Source of the DNA: Thiobacillus denitrificans
GTDB lineage: Bacteria; Pseudomonadota; Gammaproteobacteria; Burkholderiales; Thiobacillaceae
Length of the DNA stretch: 5,319 bases
Direction of reading: 5' to 3'
NCBI GenBank assembly: GCA_002424845.1
Contig: DILD01000040.1
Span: 34,958-40,276, forward strand
Positions 4,400 through 5,319 of this stretch are shown in pieces. The translations under genes were made by a program, and so were the position numbers. The notes under the pieces are model-generated. The model was not told the origin of the DNA. It worked only from the letters and a program-made list of their open reading frames with translations, and ran no database searches. The first letter of the stretch is position 1, and every line of letters starts with the position of its first letter.

Positions 4400-4954
4400 T
4401 TATTTGCCGGTGGCGGCAATGCGGAACTTGACCTGGACTTCGTTGGCGACGGTGGACACATCGGCCCACATGCCTTCGCCGATGCCGAAATCCAGGCGCT
4501 TGAGGACGAAGCTGCCGTCGAAGGTGGCGGCGTTCTTGCCGGGCGCGTAGGTGACCGGGATCGTCATGTCGCGGCTCCTGCCCTTGAGCGTGAGCGTGCC
4601 GCGCAGCTCGAAGCGGTTGCCGCCGAGCGCGCGCACCTCGCTGGAAACGAAGGTCGCCTTGGGATACAGGCTACGGTTGAACCACAGCTTGCCGGCGGAT
4701 TCGTCGTCGGCATCGGGCGAGCCGGCGTCGATGCTGGCGAGATCGATCTCGATCGTCGCGCGCGCCGCTTCGGGTTTGGCCGGGTCGAATTGCATCTGCA
4801 TGGTGAAGCGCTTGAAGCCGCCCTTCACCGGCACGCCCATCTGGCGGAATTCGAATCCGATGCTGCTCTGCTTCAGCAACATGGTGGTGTATTCCACGGC
4901 GTGGGCCGCGGGCGCGGCCAGCATGGCCAGCAGGATGAATGTCGCGAATTTCAT
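4400..4954 (-). CDS. Second YceI family protein
   Basis: 184 residues with a signal peptide MKFATFILLAMLAAPAAHA, likely cleaved after A19, then a divergent YceI domain: YTTMLLKQSSIGFEFRQMGV (22-41), GGFKRFTMQMQFDP (45-58), IEIDLASIDAGSPDADDE (68-85), a segment ending in LWFNRSLYPKATFVSSEV, LTLKGRSRDMTIPVTY, and C-terminal LDFGIGEGMWADVSTVANEV. It is only distantly similar to the downstream yceI product, so this is an old paralogue rather than a recent copy. ATG at 4952-4954 overlaps the TGA of the cytochrome b561 gene (ATGA), showing translational coupling; AAAGGAA lies just upstream. Only 31 bases separate it from the next yceI. It probably binds a hydrophobic quinone-like ligand in the periplasm and works with the membrane cytochrome; the ligand is not shown by the sequence. 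Confidence 0.93.
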   Translation of the reverse strand: MKFATFILLAMLAAPAAHAVEYTTMLLKQSSIGFEFRQMGVPVKGGFKRFTMQMQFDPAKPEAARATIEIDLASIDAGSPDADDESAGKLWFNRSLYPKATFVSSEVRALGGNRFELRGTLTLKGRSRDMTIPVTYAPGKNAATFDGSFVLKRLDFGIGEGMWADVSTVANEVQVKFRIAATGK

Positions 4955-5319
4955 GTGCGTTCCTTTCTGCCCAGGCCCATGCGCTGCAGGAAGGGCCGGC
5001 GTTCGATGAAGTGATGCTTGAGCGCCGCCCCCACGTGCAGGATGACCAGCGCCAGCAGCGTGAAGTTCAACGCCTGATGCACCGTGGCGAGCAGGTCGCC
5101 CAGCTCACGGTTTTTGTCCACCAGGTCGGGCAGCGGCAGCACGCCGAACCACACGGTCTGGAAACCCTTGGCCGAACTCATCAGCCAGCCCGACAGCGGA
5201 ATCACGACCATCAGCGCATACAGGAGCCCGTGCGCGACCGCGCTGGCGCGCCGCTGCCACGCGGCCATGTTGTCCGGCAGCGCCGGCGGCGTGTGCGTCA
5301 GCCGCCAGCCGAGGCGGAT
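4951..5319 (-). CDS. Cytochrome b561 family protein, C-terminal part
   Basis: The gene enters from the right edge; the visible 122 residues start in frame with IRLGWRLTHTPPALPDNMAA. An internal ATG at 5266-5268 is not the true start, because RLTHTPPALP is the usual loop after helix 2 of bacterial b561. Two membrane helices are visible, HGLLYALMVVIPLSGWLM (30-47 of the visible part) and HQALNFTLLALVILHVGAAL (81-100). Conserved histidines at visible positions 30, 81 and 95 fit heme-b ligands, and a basic KHHFIERR tail follows. These inner-membrane diheme proteins pass electrons between quinones and partners such as superoxide or YceI-associated ligands; b561-yceI pairing is known from E. coli yceJ-yceI. 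The stop codon overlaps the following yceI start. Confidence 0.93.
   Translation of the reverse strand: MRLGWRLTHTPPALPDNMAAWQRRASAVAHGLLYALMVVIPLSGWLMSSAKGFQTVWFGVLPLPDLVDKNRELGDLLATVHQALNFTLLALVILHVGAALKHHFIERRPFLQRMGLGRKERT

Noticed and set aside
3940..5014. Long plus-strand open frames across the yceI genes.
   Set aside because: Composition-driven antisense frames (Gly/Val/Arg/Glu-rich) over well-identified YceI coding sequence.
1..5319. CRISPR arrays, tRNA or rRNA genes.
   Set aside because: No regularly spaced short repeats and no recognisable tRNA or rRNA sequences were seen on either strand.

Overview
The window looks like a proteobacterial chromosome, most likely gamma- (Xanthomonadales-like) or betaproteobacterial. 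The grounds are GC-rich codon use, an RlhA/YdcP-type U32 protein and a cytochrome b561-YceI-YceI operon. The taxon is inferred from protein resemblance only. The flanks are ordinary core genes. The middle (about 915-3789) is a foreign block that reads as a fragment of an integron gene-cassette array with no integrase in view (a CALIN, a cluster of attC sites lacking an integrase).

Layout. Positions 1-749 (minus strand) hold the N-terminal 249 codons of rlhA. A GC-rich hairpin at 796-815 follows, then a broken 3' end of a yceI gene (818-914). An imperfect inverted repeat (923-975) marks the left edge of the foreign block. Next is a two-gene toxin-antitoxin module on the plus strand: DUF433 antitoxin (1046-1270) overlapping a DUF5615 PIN-like toxin (1267-1617) by ATGA. 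A 188-bp sequence then occurs twice, 721 bp apart (1649-1836 and 2370-2557). It is the 5' end of an IS110/IS1111-family transposase gene plus its left end, and it stops exactly at an integron core site GTTAGGC. Between the two copies lies a cassette encoding a four-helix membrane protein (1850-2263), whose stop codon sits inside the core site GCCTAAC. A second cassette carries a trypsin-like serine peptidase (about 2587-3510) and ends in a well-formed attC site (3539-3607) with a paired stem and two extrahelical bases. A third cassette starts with an HExxH (M41-like) reading frame that has an in-frame TAA and is cut off at about 3789.

At 3790 the core chromosome resumes with the intact yceI (3793-4368), a second yceI paralogue (4400-4954) and the 3' part of a cytochrome b561 gene (4951-5319), all on the minus strand and probably one operon. 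The last 100 bp of the intact yceI are the same sequence, with 5 mismatches, as the broken copy at 815-914. The whole foreign block is therefore bracketed by a 100-bp direct repeat made of the yceI 3' end.

How the parts relate: the b561/YceI genes form a periplasmic/inner-membrane redox or isoprenoid-binding unit, and rlhA is an rRNA-modification gene downstream of it. The middle block is mobile accessory DNA. Cassette capture supplied the membrane protein, peptidase and HExxH genes. An attC-associated IS110/IS1111-type element left two decayed remnants. The toxin-antitoxin pair may stabilise the block.
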